Source of the DNA: JBFWYO01 sp050186335
GTDB taxonomy: Bacteria > Pseudomonadota > Alphaproteobacteria > Bin65
Length of the DNA stretch: 64,000 nt
Reading direction: 5' to 3'
Assembly: GCA_050186335.1 (NCBI GenBank)
Contig: JBFWYO010000011.1
Location: 1 to 64,000 of the forward strand
In this document: positions 35,918-45,800 of the stretch, in pieces
Position numbering within the stretch: the first letter of the stretch is position 1
Layout of the letters: every line of letters begins with the position of its first letter
Program-made: the position numbers and the translations under genes
Notes under the pieces: generated by a model
Databases searched by the model: none
What the model was told of the DNA's origin: nothing
What the model saw: the letters and a program-made list of their open reading frames with translations, nothing else

Positions 35918-36331
35918 GTGGCTCATTTTCATGCCGTCGTTTGGCTCGATCATCGCGAAGCACATGTATTTCACTTGACCAAGGACGACGTCGAATCGCG
36001 CAAGGTGCGACCGACCGGTCCGGCTCACGTCATCGAGCATGCGAAACATCTGCATCACCGTTCCGGCACGCGCACCGGTAACAAGGCGGCCGTCAATCGT
36101 GCTTTTTTTGACCGCATCGTCGAAGCACTCGATGGTGCGAAGGAATGGCTCGTGTGCGGCCCCGGCGCCGCCAAGACAGAATTCGTCCACTATCTCCACG
36201 ACCGCAAGAAAGCCTTGGCCAAACGCGTCATGGCGATCGAAACGGCGGACCATCCGTCCGACAAACAGGTCATTGCCCATGCCCGAAAGTATTTCCGCAA
36301 GGCCGATCGTCTTTTGCCGCAGCGCGGCTAA
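35918..36331 (+). CDS. eRF1-domain-like (baeRF-type) translational machinery protein
   Basis: 137 residues, GTG start after GAGGAG. MAHFHAVVWLDHREAHVFHL and KEWLVCGPGAAKTEFVHYL match the small family annotated as translational machinery proteins, related to eRF1 domain 2/3 baeRF proteins. It lacks a GGQ loop, so peptide release is not implied. It is the first gene after the FNR-type promoter and precedes the phosphorylase by 54 bp. Confidence 0.75.
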   Translation: MAHFHAVVWLDHREAHVFHLTKDDVESRKVRPTGPAHVIEHAKHLHHRSGTRTGNKAAVNRAFFDRIVEALDGAKEWLVCGPGAAKTEFVHYLHDRKKALAKRVMAIETADHPSDKQVIAHARKYFRKADRLLPQRG

Positions 36332-36385
36332 AGACGATACCGATCGGCGCGGGTCGCCGGCTCGGGCGGCCGGTAACCGGTCCTC

Positions 36386-37876
36386 ATGCTGAAACTTCGC
36401 CGAGTCCGCATCGATACGCATCGCGAGAACGTCGCCTATTTGTCGCGTCAGTGCGCGCTTTATCGGGCCGAAGAGTTTCAGGCGCTGGCCAAAATCGAGG
36501 TCGCGGCGAACGGACGACGCATCCTGGCGACGCTGAATGTGGTCGACGACCCGATCATTCTCGGGGCCGATGAGCTCGGCTTGGCAGAACAGAGTTTCCG
36601 CCAGCTCGGCCTGCCGGAGGGTGCCGAGATCGAAATCAGTCACGCGCCGCCGCCGGAAAGTCGCGACAGCATTCGCGGCAAGATCGATGGGAGCACGCTG
36701 AGCGCCGCAGAGTTATCGGCGATTATTCGCGACATCGTCGCGAACCGGTATTCCAAGATGGAGATCGCGGCGTTTCTCATCGCCTGTTCGCGCTTCCTGA
36801 CGACTGAGGAGGCGCTGGACCTGACGCGCGCGATGGCCGAAGTCGGCAATCATCTTGTCTGGCCGCATCGTCCGATCGTCGACAAGCATTGCATCGGCGG
36901 CATCCCCGGCAATCGGACGTCGATGATCGTCGTCCCGATCGTCGCGGCTCACGGGTTGACCATTCCCAAGACTTCGTCGCGCGCGATCACTTCGCCCGCC
37001 GGCACGGCCGATACGATGGAAGTGCTGGCGCGCGTCGATATCGGCATCGAGGAGATGCGCGACATCGTCGGGCGCACCAACGGCTGTCTGGTCTGGGGCG
37101 GGCACGTCAACCTGTCGCCGGCGGACGACATCCTGATCGCGGTCGAACGACCATTGGGTATCGATTCGCCCGAGCAGCTCGTCGCGTCGATCGTGTCCAA
37201 GAAGGTCGCGGCCGGCTCTTCGCATATCGTCATCGATATGCCGATCGGCCCATCGGCCAAGGTGCGGTCGTTCACCGAAGCGATGCGGCTGCGTAAACTC
37301 TTCGAGTATGTCGGCGACCGGATGGGGTTGACGGTCGATGTCGTCGTCGCCGAAGTTGCCCAGCCGGTCGGCAAGGGCATCGGCCCGGTTTTCGAGGCGC
37401 GCGACGTCCTGCGGGTGCTGGAAAACGCCGCCGGTGCGCCGGATGATCTGCGCGAGCGCGCCGTCGTGCTGGCCGGCCGGGTACTCGAGTTCGATCCGCG
37501 ATTGCGCGGCGGCCAGGGCATCGTGCGGGCGCGTGAATTGCTCGAAAGCGGTGCCGCGCGAGCCGCGATGGAGCGGATTATCGAAGCGCAGGGTCGCGTC
37601 TCGGGATCGATGCAGCCGGCGGCGTTGACCCGCGATGTTGCGGCGCCTTGCGACGGCGTCGTCGGCGCCATCGACTGTCTCAGGCTTGCGCGCATCGCGC
37701 GTCTCGCCGGCGCGCCGACCGATAAGGGCGCCGGCATCGACCTTTACAGGAAGGTGGGTGAACCGGTGCAGCAGGGCGAACCGCTCTATCGTATCCATGC
37801 CGCAGTCAACAGCGACTTTCGGTTTGCGACTGCCATGGCCGGTGAAGACGCGGGTTACCGCGTGGACGCGCATTGA
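36386..37876 (+). CDS. thymidine/AMP phosphorylase family protein
   Basis: 496 residues, the length of archaeal AMP phosphorylases and longer than classical DeoA. The N-terminal domain (about 1-90) is the extra archaeal-type one. Core motifs: KHCIGGIPGNRTSMIVVP, KTSSRAITSPAGTADTMEV and NGCLVWGGHVNLSPADD. It splits a nucleoside or NMP with phosphate to give (deoxy)ribose-1-phosphate or ribose-1,5-bisphosphate. It overlaps the PRPP synthetase gene by TTGA, so the two are coupled. Confidence 0.85.
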   Translation: MLKLRRVRIDTHRENVAYLSRQCALYRAEEFQALAKIEVAANGRRILATLNVVDDPIILGADELGLAEQSFRQLGLPEGAEIEISHAPPPESRDSIRGKIDGSTLSAAELSAIIRDIVANRYSKMEIAAFLIACSRFLTTEEALDLTRAMAEVGNHLVWPHRPIVDKHCIGGIPGNRTSMIVVPIVAAHGLTIPKTSSRAITSPAGTADTMEVLARVDIGIEEMRDIVGRTNGCLVWGGHVNLSPADDILIAVERPLGIDSPEQLVASIVSKKVAAGSSHIVIDMPIGPSAKVRSFTEAMRLRKLFEYVGDRMGLTVDVVVAEVAQPVGKGIGPVFEARDVLRVLENAAGAPDDLRERAVVLAGRVLEFDPRLRGGQGIVRARELLESGAARAAMERIIEAQGRVSGSMQPAALTRDVAAPCDGVVGAIDCLRLARIARLAGAPTDKGAGIDLYRKVGEPVQQGEPLYRIHAAVNSDFRFATAMAGEDAGYRVDAH

Positions 37877-38766
37877 GCGCGCGCGCGACCGTCCATGGGT
37901 TTGCCGATTCGCGCGATGGGGCGGAGCGATTGGCGGCGGCACTCGGCGCAGATTTCTCCCTCGTTGAGGTGCATGCGTTTCCTGACGGCGAATCTCGCGT
38001 TCGCGTCGCGCCCACCGAGCCGAATGCCGTCATCTTCCGCACGCTCGATCGGCCGAACGACAAGCTGATCGAAATCCTGCTTGCCGCCGATGCATTGCGC
38101 GACCGCGGCGCCCGCAGGGTGGCGCTGGCGGCGCCGTATTTTCCGTACATGCGGCAGGACCGAGCCTTTGCGGAGGGCGAAGCGGTCAGCCAGCGCGTGT
38201 TCGGCCGCATCGTTGCCGGCGCATTCGATGCGATCGTCACGGCTGCACCGCACCTGCATCGGACTGCGGAATTTTCGCGCGTCGTGCCGGGTTGTGCGGC
38301 GCGCGTGGTCGGCGCCGGCGACGTGTTGGCGGCGATCCTCGGCCGAGACCCGCCGCCGATGGACTGTATCGTCGTCGGGCCGGATGTCGAAGCGACGCCG
38401 CTGGCGCGCGGCGTCGGCGACCGGCTCGGCCTGCCCTGGGCGGTCGCCGCCAAGGAACGTCGCGGCGATACCGCAGTCGGCATCGTTCTGCCGGACGAGC
38501 GGTGGACCGGTCGACCTGTCCTGCTTGTCGATGACATCGTTTCGACCGGCGGCACGCTTGTCGCCTGCGCGGAAATTCTGCGCGCGCGCGGCGCCGGGCC
38601 AATCGAGGCCGTGGCCTGTCACGCGCTGTTTGATGCCAACGTCGCCGAGCGCTTGCGGCAAGCCGGCATCGTGCGCGTGCGCAGCGCAGATACGGTTCTG
38701 CACCCGACCAGCGTGCCGGTGATCGCGCCGCTGCTCGCTGCCCAGTTGCGGGAACTGCTGCCATGA
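37873..38766 (+). CDS. prs: ribose-phosphate pyrophosphokinase
   Basis: 297 residues, TTG start overlapping the phosphorylase stop. RTLDRPNDKLIEILLAADAL, LAAPYFPYMRQDRAF and the PRPP-binding loop LLVDDIVSTGGTLVA are present. It belongs to the shorter phosphoribosyltransferase-like PRPP synthases and is probably a second copy, since housekeeping Prs is usually elsewhere. Makes PRPP from ribose-5-phosphate and ATP. Confidence 0.85.
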   Translation: MSARATVHGFADSRDGAERLAAALGADFSLVEVHAFPDGESRVRVAPTEPNAVIFRTLDRPNDKLIEILLAADALRDRGARRVALAAPYFPYMRQDRAFAEGEAVSQRVFGRIVAGAFDAIVTAAPHLHRTAEFSRVVPGCAARVVGAGDVLAAILGRDPPPMDCIVVGPDVEATPLARGVGDRLGLPWAVAAKERRGDTAVGIVLPDERWTGRPVLLVDDIVSTGGTLVACAEILRARGAGPIEAVACHALFDANVAERLRQAGIVRVRSADTVLHPTSVPVIAPLLAAQLRELLP

Positions 38767-39689
38767 GCGCGCCGATCCTTACCGTCACGCTGAACGCCGC
38801 GCTCGACATCGGTGCGCGCACGCAGCGACTGGTGCCGCGCGCCAAGCTGCGCTGCGAGGACGTCCGTTATTCGCCCGGCGGCGGCGGGTTGAACGTGGCG
38901 CGCGTCCTGCATCGCCTGGATTGTCGCGTGCACGCGCTGTACGCCGCCGGTGGTTCGAGCGGCGATCACATCGAACAATTGCTTGCAGACGAGGGTGTTT
39001 CGGCCGAACGCGTCACCGTCGCCGGGGAGACGCGCAGCAACCTGTCCGTCGTGGATAATTCGACCAGCGAGGAATACCGGTTCGTGTTGCCGGGCCCGCC
39101 GCTGTCGGCGACCGAATGGCGGACGATCCAGGATCGCATCGAAACCCTGTGCCCCGCGGGCGGTCATCTGGTCGCCAGCGGAAGCCTGCCTGCTGGCGCA
39201 CCGGAAGACGCCTACGCGCAGTTGGCCGGGATCGCCAAGACCCGCAGCTGCCGCTATGTCCTGGATACTGCCGGCAAACCGCTGCTTGCGGCGCTGCGGG
39301 TCGGCGTGCATACCGTAAAGCCCAGCCGCGGTGAACTGCTGGCGGCGACCGGCGCCGACGATTTGGACGCCGCGATCCGGATCGCGCGGCAATGGATTGC
39401 GGCCGGCAGGGTCGAACGGGTCGCGGTATCGCTGGGCGATCAAGGCGCCCGCTTGCTGACGACCGAGGGAGTTTGGGCGATTGCTGCAACGCAACAAAAG
39501 ACGACGACAACATTGGGTGCCGGGGATGCGTTTCTGGCCGGACTCGTGGCCGCCGATCTCCGTGGCCTCGCAGCCGAGCAATCTCTCGAAACCGCCGCCG
39601 CCGTGGCGGCATGCGCGGTCGCCGATCGGTCGTTTCACGCGGTCTCACCGGCCGCCGTCCCGGCACTTTCGTCGAAGCGACATTGGTAG
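38763..39689 (+). CDS. PfkB family sugar kinase (1-phosphofructokinase-like)
   Basis: 308 residues. N-terminal LTVTLNAALDIGARTQRL and GGGGLNVARVLHRLD resemble 1-phosphofructokinase/tagatose-6-phosphate kinase; the catalytic loop is TLGAGDAFLAGLV with the base Asp. It overlaps prs by ATGA. In this setting it may phosphorylate a sugar phosphate produced by the phosphorylase, or act in glycolysis under low oxygen as PfkB enzymes do in such FNR-type clusters. Confidence 0.88.
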   Translation: MSAPILTVTLNAALDIGARTQRLVPRAKLRCEDVRYSPGGGGLNVARVLHRLDCRVHALYAAGGSSGDHIEQLLADEGVSAERVTVAGETRSNLSVVDNSTSEEYRFVLPGPPLSATEWRTIQDRIETLCPAGGHLVASGSLPAGAPEDAYAQLAGIAKTRSCRYVLDTAGKPLLAALRVGVHTVKPSRGELLAATGADDLDAAIRIARQWIAAGRVERVAVSLGDQGARLLTTEGVWAIAATQQKTTTTLGAGDAFLAGLVAADLRGLAAEQSLETAAAVAACAVADRSFHAVSPAAVPALSSKRHW

Positions 39690-39792
39690 ATGCAAGTAAT
39701 AAAAATTCGCGACCGTTATTACCGCAGTGCACAAACAATTCATCGAATTTAGCGGATTTTAACTTTATTAACTCCTACCATTCCTTAGGTTT

Positions 39793-39829
39793 CGCTCGTT
39801 AAGTCGGCTAAAACTGCGGCTTACGAGCG
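39793..39829. repeat. inverted repeat in the PKS leader
   Basis: CGCTCGTTAAG (39793-39803) and CTTACGAGCG (39820-39829) can pair with a one-base bulge, 40-76 bp upstream of the PKS start. The surrounding 39690-39800 is AT-rich and likely holds the PKS promoter. No T-run, so terminator of the upstream unit is uncertain. Confidence 0.4.
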
Positions 39830-39868
39830 CTTCTAACCACGCGTAATTTTCTTTTGGGGCAAGTACCG

Positions 39869-42800
39869 ATGAACGTTGCACGCAATCCTTCCGGTATATC
39901 GATACCGGCCGGGATTAGTGGGGAACCGGTGGCGATCGTCGGTATCGGCTGTCTCCTGCCGGGCGGCGTTGCCGGGCCGAAACAGTTTTGGGAATTCCTG
40001 TGTGCCGGTCGCAGCGGCATCGTCGAGATTCCCGCCGATCGCTGGAACGTGGAGGGGTTTTACGACCCGACCCCGGGCATGCCCGGCAAGTCGATCACCA
40101 AGTGGGGTGGCTTCGTCCCGCAGATCACCGAGTTCGACGCCGACTTTTTCGGTATTTCGCCGCGCGAAGCGGAGTCCATGGACCCGCAGCAGCGCGTCAT
40201 GCTGCACACCGTGTGGGAAGCGCTCGAAGATGCGGGGATCGCGCCCGATTCGCTGGCCGGATCCAATACCGGCGTGTTCATCGGCGTGGCGCTGACCGAT
40301 TACGCGACCTTGGCGCGCTATCGCCAGCAGCGCGAAGACGTGCATGCCGGAACCGGCGTGGCGCTCAGTATCGTCTCGAATCGCGTATCGCACCGGCTCG
40401 ACCTGCGCGGGCCCAGCCTATCGGTGGATACGGCATGCTCGTCGTCGCTGGTGGCGACGGATCTTGCGTGTCATGCGCTGTGGAACGGCGAATGCGATCT
40501 GGCCATCGCGGGCGGCGTGAACGCCATCTTCGATCCGGCCGTGTTCGTCAATTTCAGCACCGCCAACATGATGTCGCCGCGTGGCCTGTGCCACACATTC
40601 GATGCCGGCGCCGACGGCTATGTGCGCGGCGAGGGCTGCGGCGTCGTCATTCTGAAAAAACTGTCCAAGGCGCTGGCGGATCGCGACCGCGTTTACGCGG
40701 TCATCAATTCGACCGCCGTGAACCAGGACGGCAGAACGACGACGATCACCGTGCCAAGCGCCGAGGCGCAGGCGGCCATGCTGCGCGAGGCGGTCCGCCG
40801 TGCCGGCATGAAAACCGACGACATCACCTATGTCGAAGCGCACGGCACCGGCACGCCGGTCGGCGATCCGATCGAGGCCTTGGCGATCGGCGGCGTGTTC
40901 GGTGAACATCGCCAGGACGGCGCCGCGATTACCGTCGGCGCGGTCAAAACGGCGTATGGGCATCAGGAAACCGCGGCCGGCATCGTCGGTCTGATCAAGA
41001 CCGCTTTGTGCATCCACCATGGCGCCATTCCCGCCAATCTAAATTTCACCAAGCCCAATCCGAACATCCCGTTCGATGCGCTGCACATTGAAGTCCCGGT
41101 GCAATTGACGCCGTGGCAGCCTGCCGGCAAGCCGCGCGCGGCGGCGGTCAATTCGTTCGGCTTCGGCGGAACCAACGCCTGCGCCGTGCTCAGCGAGGCG
41201 CCGCGCGCCGCACCGATCGAAGATGCGCCGGACGACGGAAATCCTTGGGTCGTGCCGATTTCGGCGGCATCGGAATCGGCGCTGCAAGAATCGGCGCGGC
41301 GGCTGTCGCGAGCGCTCGGCGAAGCCGGGCCGAAGCCGCTCGGCCTGCGCGATGTGGCTTCCACACTGGGGCAGCGCCGCGCGCATCTGATGCATCGCGC
41401 CGGATTTGTCGCGCGTTCGACCGCCGACCTGCAGCTCAAGCTCGACCAATTTACCGGCGCCGCCAAGCCTGTGCAGCGCGATAAGCGCGCGCCGGCTGAT
41501 GTCGTGGTCGGCCGTAGGAATCCAGATACCCGCATCGTGTTCGCATTTGGCGGGCAGGGCGGGCAGTGGTGGGCCATGGGCCGCACGCTACTCGATAGCG
41601 ACCCGGTGTTTCGCGCTGCGGCCGTCGAGTTCGACGGCAAGTTCAGGAAGCTGGTCGATTGGTCGCCGCTCGAGGAACTCTATCGAGATGCCGAAATGTC
41701 TCGCCTTTCGCAGACCCGTTTCACTCAAGCGACGATTTTCTGCATCCAACTTGGCCTGATCGCCCGTTGGAAGGCATGGGGCGTCGTCCCGGACGCCGTG
41801 ATCGGCCACAGTTTCGGCGAAGTCGGCGCTGCGTACGCGGCCGGTGCCCTGTCCATGGACGACGTCACGCATTTGATCCGCTACCGGTCTCACTACACGT
41901 CGACGCGCGCCGGCATGGGTGGAATTGCCGCGGTTGGCATGGGTGCCGACGAGATGCGGCGCAAGCTGGCCGAATGGAACGAAACGAAAGTCGAGATCGC
42001 GGGGATTAACGCGTCTTCGATGATCAACATCGCCGGTCATACGGATGCGATGGAGCGCACGTTGGCGCGGCTTGTCGCCGAGCAGCCGGACTTGTTCATT
42101 CGCGAAATTCATATCGACTACCCGCCGCATTGTTTCGTCATGGAAACGATCAAGGACGATTTGCTGCGTGAGGGCGCAAAATTGTCTGCGCGGACAGCCG
42201 ATGTTCCGATCTATTCGACGGTTACCGGCGGGCTCCTCAAAGACCAGCTGATGGACGGAAGTTATTGGTGGCGCAATGCCCGCCAGGCGGTCGAGTTCAA
42301 GTCCGCGATCGATGCCGTCATCAAAGACGGTTATCGGCTGTTCGTCGAAATCGGTCCGCACGCCAATCTTGCCGGCCTGATCAGCGGCGCGCTGGCGGAG
42401 CAGGGTAAGACCGGCGTCTCGATCCCGTCGCTGTTGCGGGAGCAGGACGACGCTTCGTGCCTGAACGCCGCAATCGCCACTTTGTATGCGAACGGCGTGA
42501 AGCTCGATTGGTCTTCCATCGGAGCGCGCGAATACAATTTCGTGGAACTGCCGGGTACGCCGGTCGAGAAGAAGAGGATTTTGCTCGAATCCGAAGGCGC
42601 CCGCGAGGCGCTGCAGGAATCCGACGTGCATCCATTGCTCGGCCGGCGGGTCAAATCGGCCGTGCCGCGCTGGCGCGCCGAGATCGATCTGAAAATTCAG
42701 CCCTATATCGTCGATCATCAGGTGCAGGGCCAGCCGTTGTTCCCCGCCGCCGGATATCTCGAACTGCTGGTCGCGGCGGCGCGCGAAATTTTCGGTTCGC

Positions 42801-45800
42801 CCGAAGTCGAGCTTGAGGATGCGACCTTCGTCGATGCAATGTTCATGTCGGATGGCGCCGTCGAGATCGTCGAAACGGTCTATACGCCCGAGCGTCAACG
42901 CGTAGCGATCTACAGCCGAACTAAGGAAGGCGACGGCGAGTGGACATTGCGCGCACAGGCGCGCGTGCGCCCGGCGTCCACGTTACGCCCGGAGCCGGTC
43001 CGTTGGCCGACTCAATCCGCGCTAAAAGCGATGCCGTCGATCGCCCGCCGCGCGTTCTACCAAAACACCAAGGCGCACGGCTTCCATTTCGGCCCTTCAT
43101 TTCAGGGCGTCCAACGCGCGTGGGTAAAGCATCATGTGATTTACGGCGCCGTCGGGACCACATCCGCAATCGTGCCGAAACTCAAGCAGTTCCATCTGCA
43201 TCCGGCGCGGCTCGACGCGTGCCTGCATCTGGTCAGCGCAATTGCCACAGGCGACAACGCCGCCAAGGTCGACAACAAGTCGGTCTATCTGCCGGTAGGT
43301 CTCAAGCGCCTGCGCATTTTCGGACCTGTGCCGCGCAATCTGCGCGTGCGCGCGACGACAACGCGTCTGGATGCCCGTGATCTGGTGGTGAACTACGATA
43401 TCTGCGACCAGGACGGCACAGTCGTCGTGGAACTGGCGGAATTTACGTCGCGCGCCGTGCCGAATCGCGCCAAGGCGCCGCCCGCCGGTGCCCAACTCGG
43501 TTATTACGCCGACCGTTGGACGCCGGCTCCGGTGGACGGCAAGCCCGCGCGATTCGCTGCGCGCGGTCGCTGGCTGGTGTTCGCCGATTCGAGTGCCGCT
43601 TGCAGGCAGATCGTCGAAGCGATGGCCAAGCAGAAGCAGCGCTGCGTGATCGTCGGCGCGGGTGCCGCGTATCGTCAGTCGGGCAAAGATCGCTTTGTCA
43701 TACGGCCAGATGAGAAGGCCGATTACGATCGGTTGCTCGATTCGGTCGCCGCCGACGGGCTGGCCGGCATACTGCATCTTTGGTGTTTGGCGCCAGGCAA
43801 GACCGACGCCGCGGGCCTCATGGCCGCGCAAAAGAAGGGTACGTTGAGCGCAATGCTGCTGGCGCAAGTGCTGGCCGCGCGCGAATCGGTGAATGCGCGC
43901 GTCTGGATCGCAACGCCCGGCATTCACGGCATTGCCGAGGCCGGCGACGGCGCCCCGCGCGACTGGGCCCTGGCGCACCTGCCGCTGGCCGGCTTGGCAC
44001 GGACGATCGGCACCGAAGTCCAACGCACGCGCTGCACCACGATCGACGTGCTGCCCATGGACGTCGACCGCATCGTACCGACCCTGATTTCTGAATTGGC
44101 GGCCGACGGGCCGGAGTTTGAGATCGCATTGCGCGGGGACCAGCGGTTCGTCCGCCGCATGGACCGCGCGGAACCTGCGGACATGCCTGTGCGCCGCGTG
44201 CCATCAGTTCAAGGCGACACCCCCACGGCCTATCGCGTGACGATGTCGGCACCCGGGTTGTTCGACAATTTGATGCTGGTCGAGTCCGATCGGCCGCAAC
44301 CGAAGGCCGGCGAGATACGCGTCGGCGTACGCGCCGTCGGCGTCAATTTCCGCGACATCATGGCGGCGACCGGCTTGCTGCCGGAAGAAGCCGAAGTCGA
44401 TGCCGCCTGGAACGCGCTAGGCCTCGAATGCGACGGCATCGTCGCCGAACTGGGCCCGGGCGTGCGTAATTTGAAGGTCGGTGACCGCGTCATGGTCACC
44501 GCGCGCGGCTGTCTCGCGTCCGATATCGTCGCGCCGGCGCACCTGGCGCACAAAATACCGCGGCATATCGGCTTCGCGGAAGCCGCCACGATACCGTCCG
44601 TGTTCATGACCGCCTACTATGCGCTGGTCACGCTGGGGCATCTGAAGCGCGGCGAACGCGTGCTGATCCACTTGGCGACCGGCGGCGTCGGCTTGGCGGC
44701 GGTGCAGATCGCGCAGATGATCGGCGCCGAAATATTCGCCACTGCCGGCAGTCCCTCGAAGCGCGCCTATCTCAAGAAGCTCGGCATCAAGCATGTCATG
44801 AGCTCCCGCACGCTCGATTTCGCCGACGAAATCATGCGCATCACCAAAGGCGAAGGCGTCGATGTGGTGCTGAATTCGCTGGCTGGACCGGCGATCGATC
44901 GCGGCCTGTCGGTGCTGCGCTCGTTCGGGCGGTTCCTCGAGATCGGCAAGCGCGACGTTTACGAAGACAGCGCGATCGGCATGCGCGCATTGCGGCAGAA
45001 TATCGCGTTCCATGTCATCGACTTGGCCAATTTGGGCGAACGCGGCGCCGGCACCGCGGCGCGCGTATTTGGCGAATTGCTCGGCCTGTTCGCCGCACGC
45101 AAGCTCACGCCGTTGCCGACCGACACCTTCCCGGTCGAACGCGTCGCCGATGCGTTCCGGCACATGTCGAAAGCCCAACATATGGGCAAGGTCGTCGTCA
45201 CGTTGGGCGACGCGCCGGTCGATATTGCGCTGTCGACTGAACGCGAGATTCGCTTCCGCAAGGACGGCGCCTATCTGGTGACCGGCGGGTTGAGCGGATT
45301 CGGCCTGGAGACAGGCAAGTGGCTGGCCGCGCACGGCGCGGGGCATTTGTATCTGATGAGCCGGTCCGGCGCCGCCACCGCTGAGGCGGCGGCCGGCGTT
45401 ATTGCGATGCGCAAGGCGGGTGCGAAAGTCACCGTTGTCAAAGGCGATGTCACCGATCCGGCACACGTCAAGTCGGCCTTGGCACAGATCGCGCGGTCCA
45501 AGGTGCCGCTTGCGGGTGTCATCCACGCCGCCATGGTGCTGGACGACGCGTTCATTCCGCAGCTCGACGAAGCGCGTCTCAACAAGGTGCTGGCGCCGAA
45601 AATTGTAGGCGCCTGGAATCTGCACAAGGCGACTGAGAAACTCGATCTTGATTTCTTCTGCTGCTACTCCTCGGTGGCGGCGTTGCTTGGCTCGGTCGGG
45701 CAAGGCAACTACGTTGCCGCGAACGCCTATCTAGATGGGCTCATGCGATACCGCCGCCAACGTGGCCTGCCGGGGCTTGCCGTCAATTGGGGCGCCTTGG

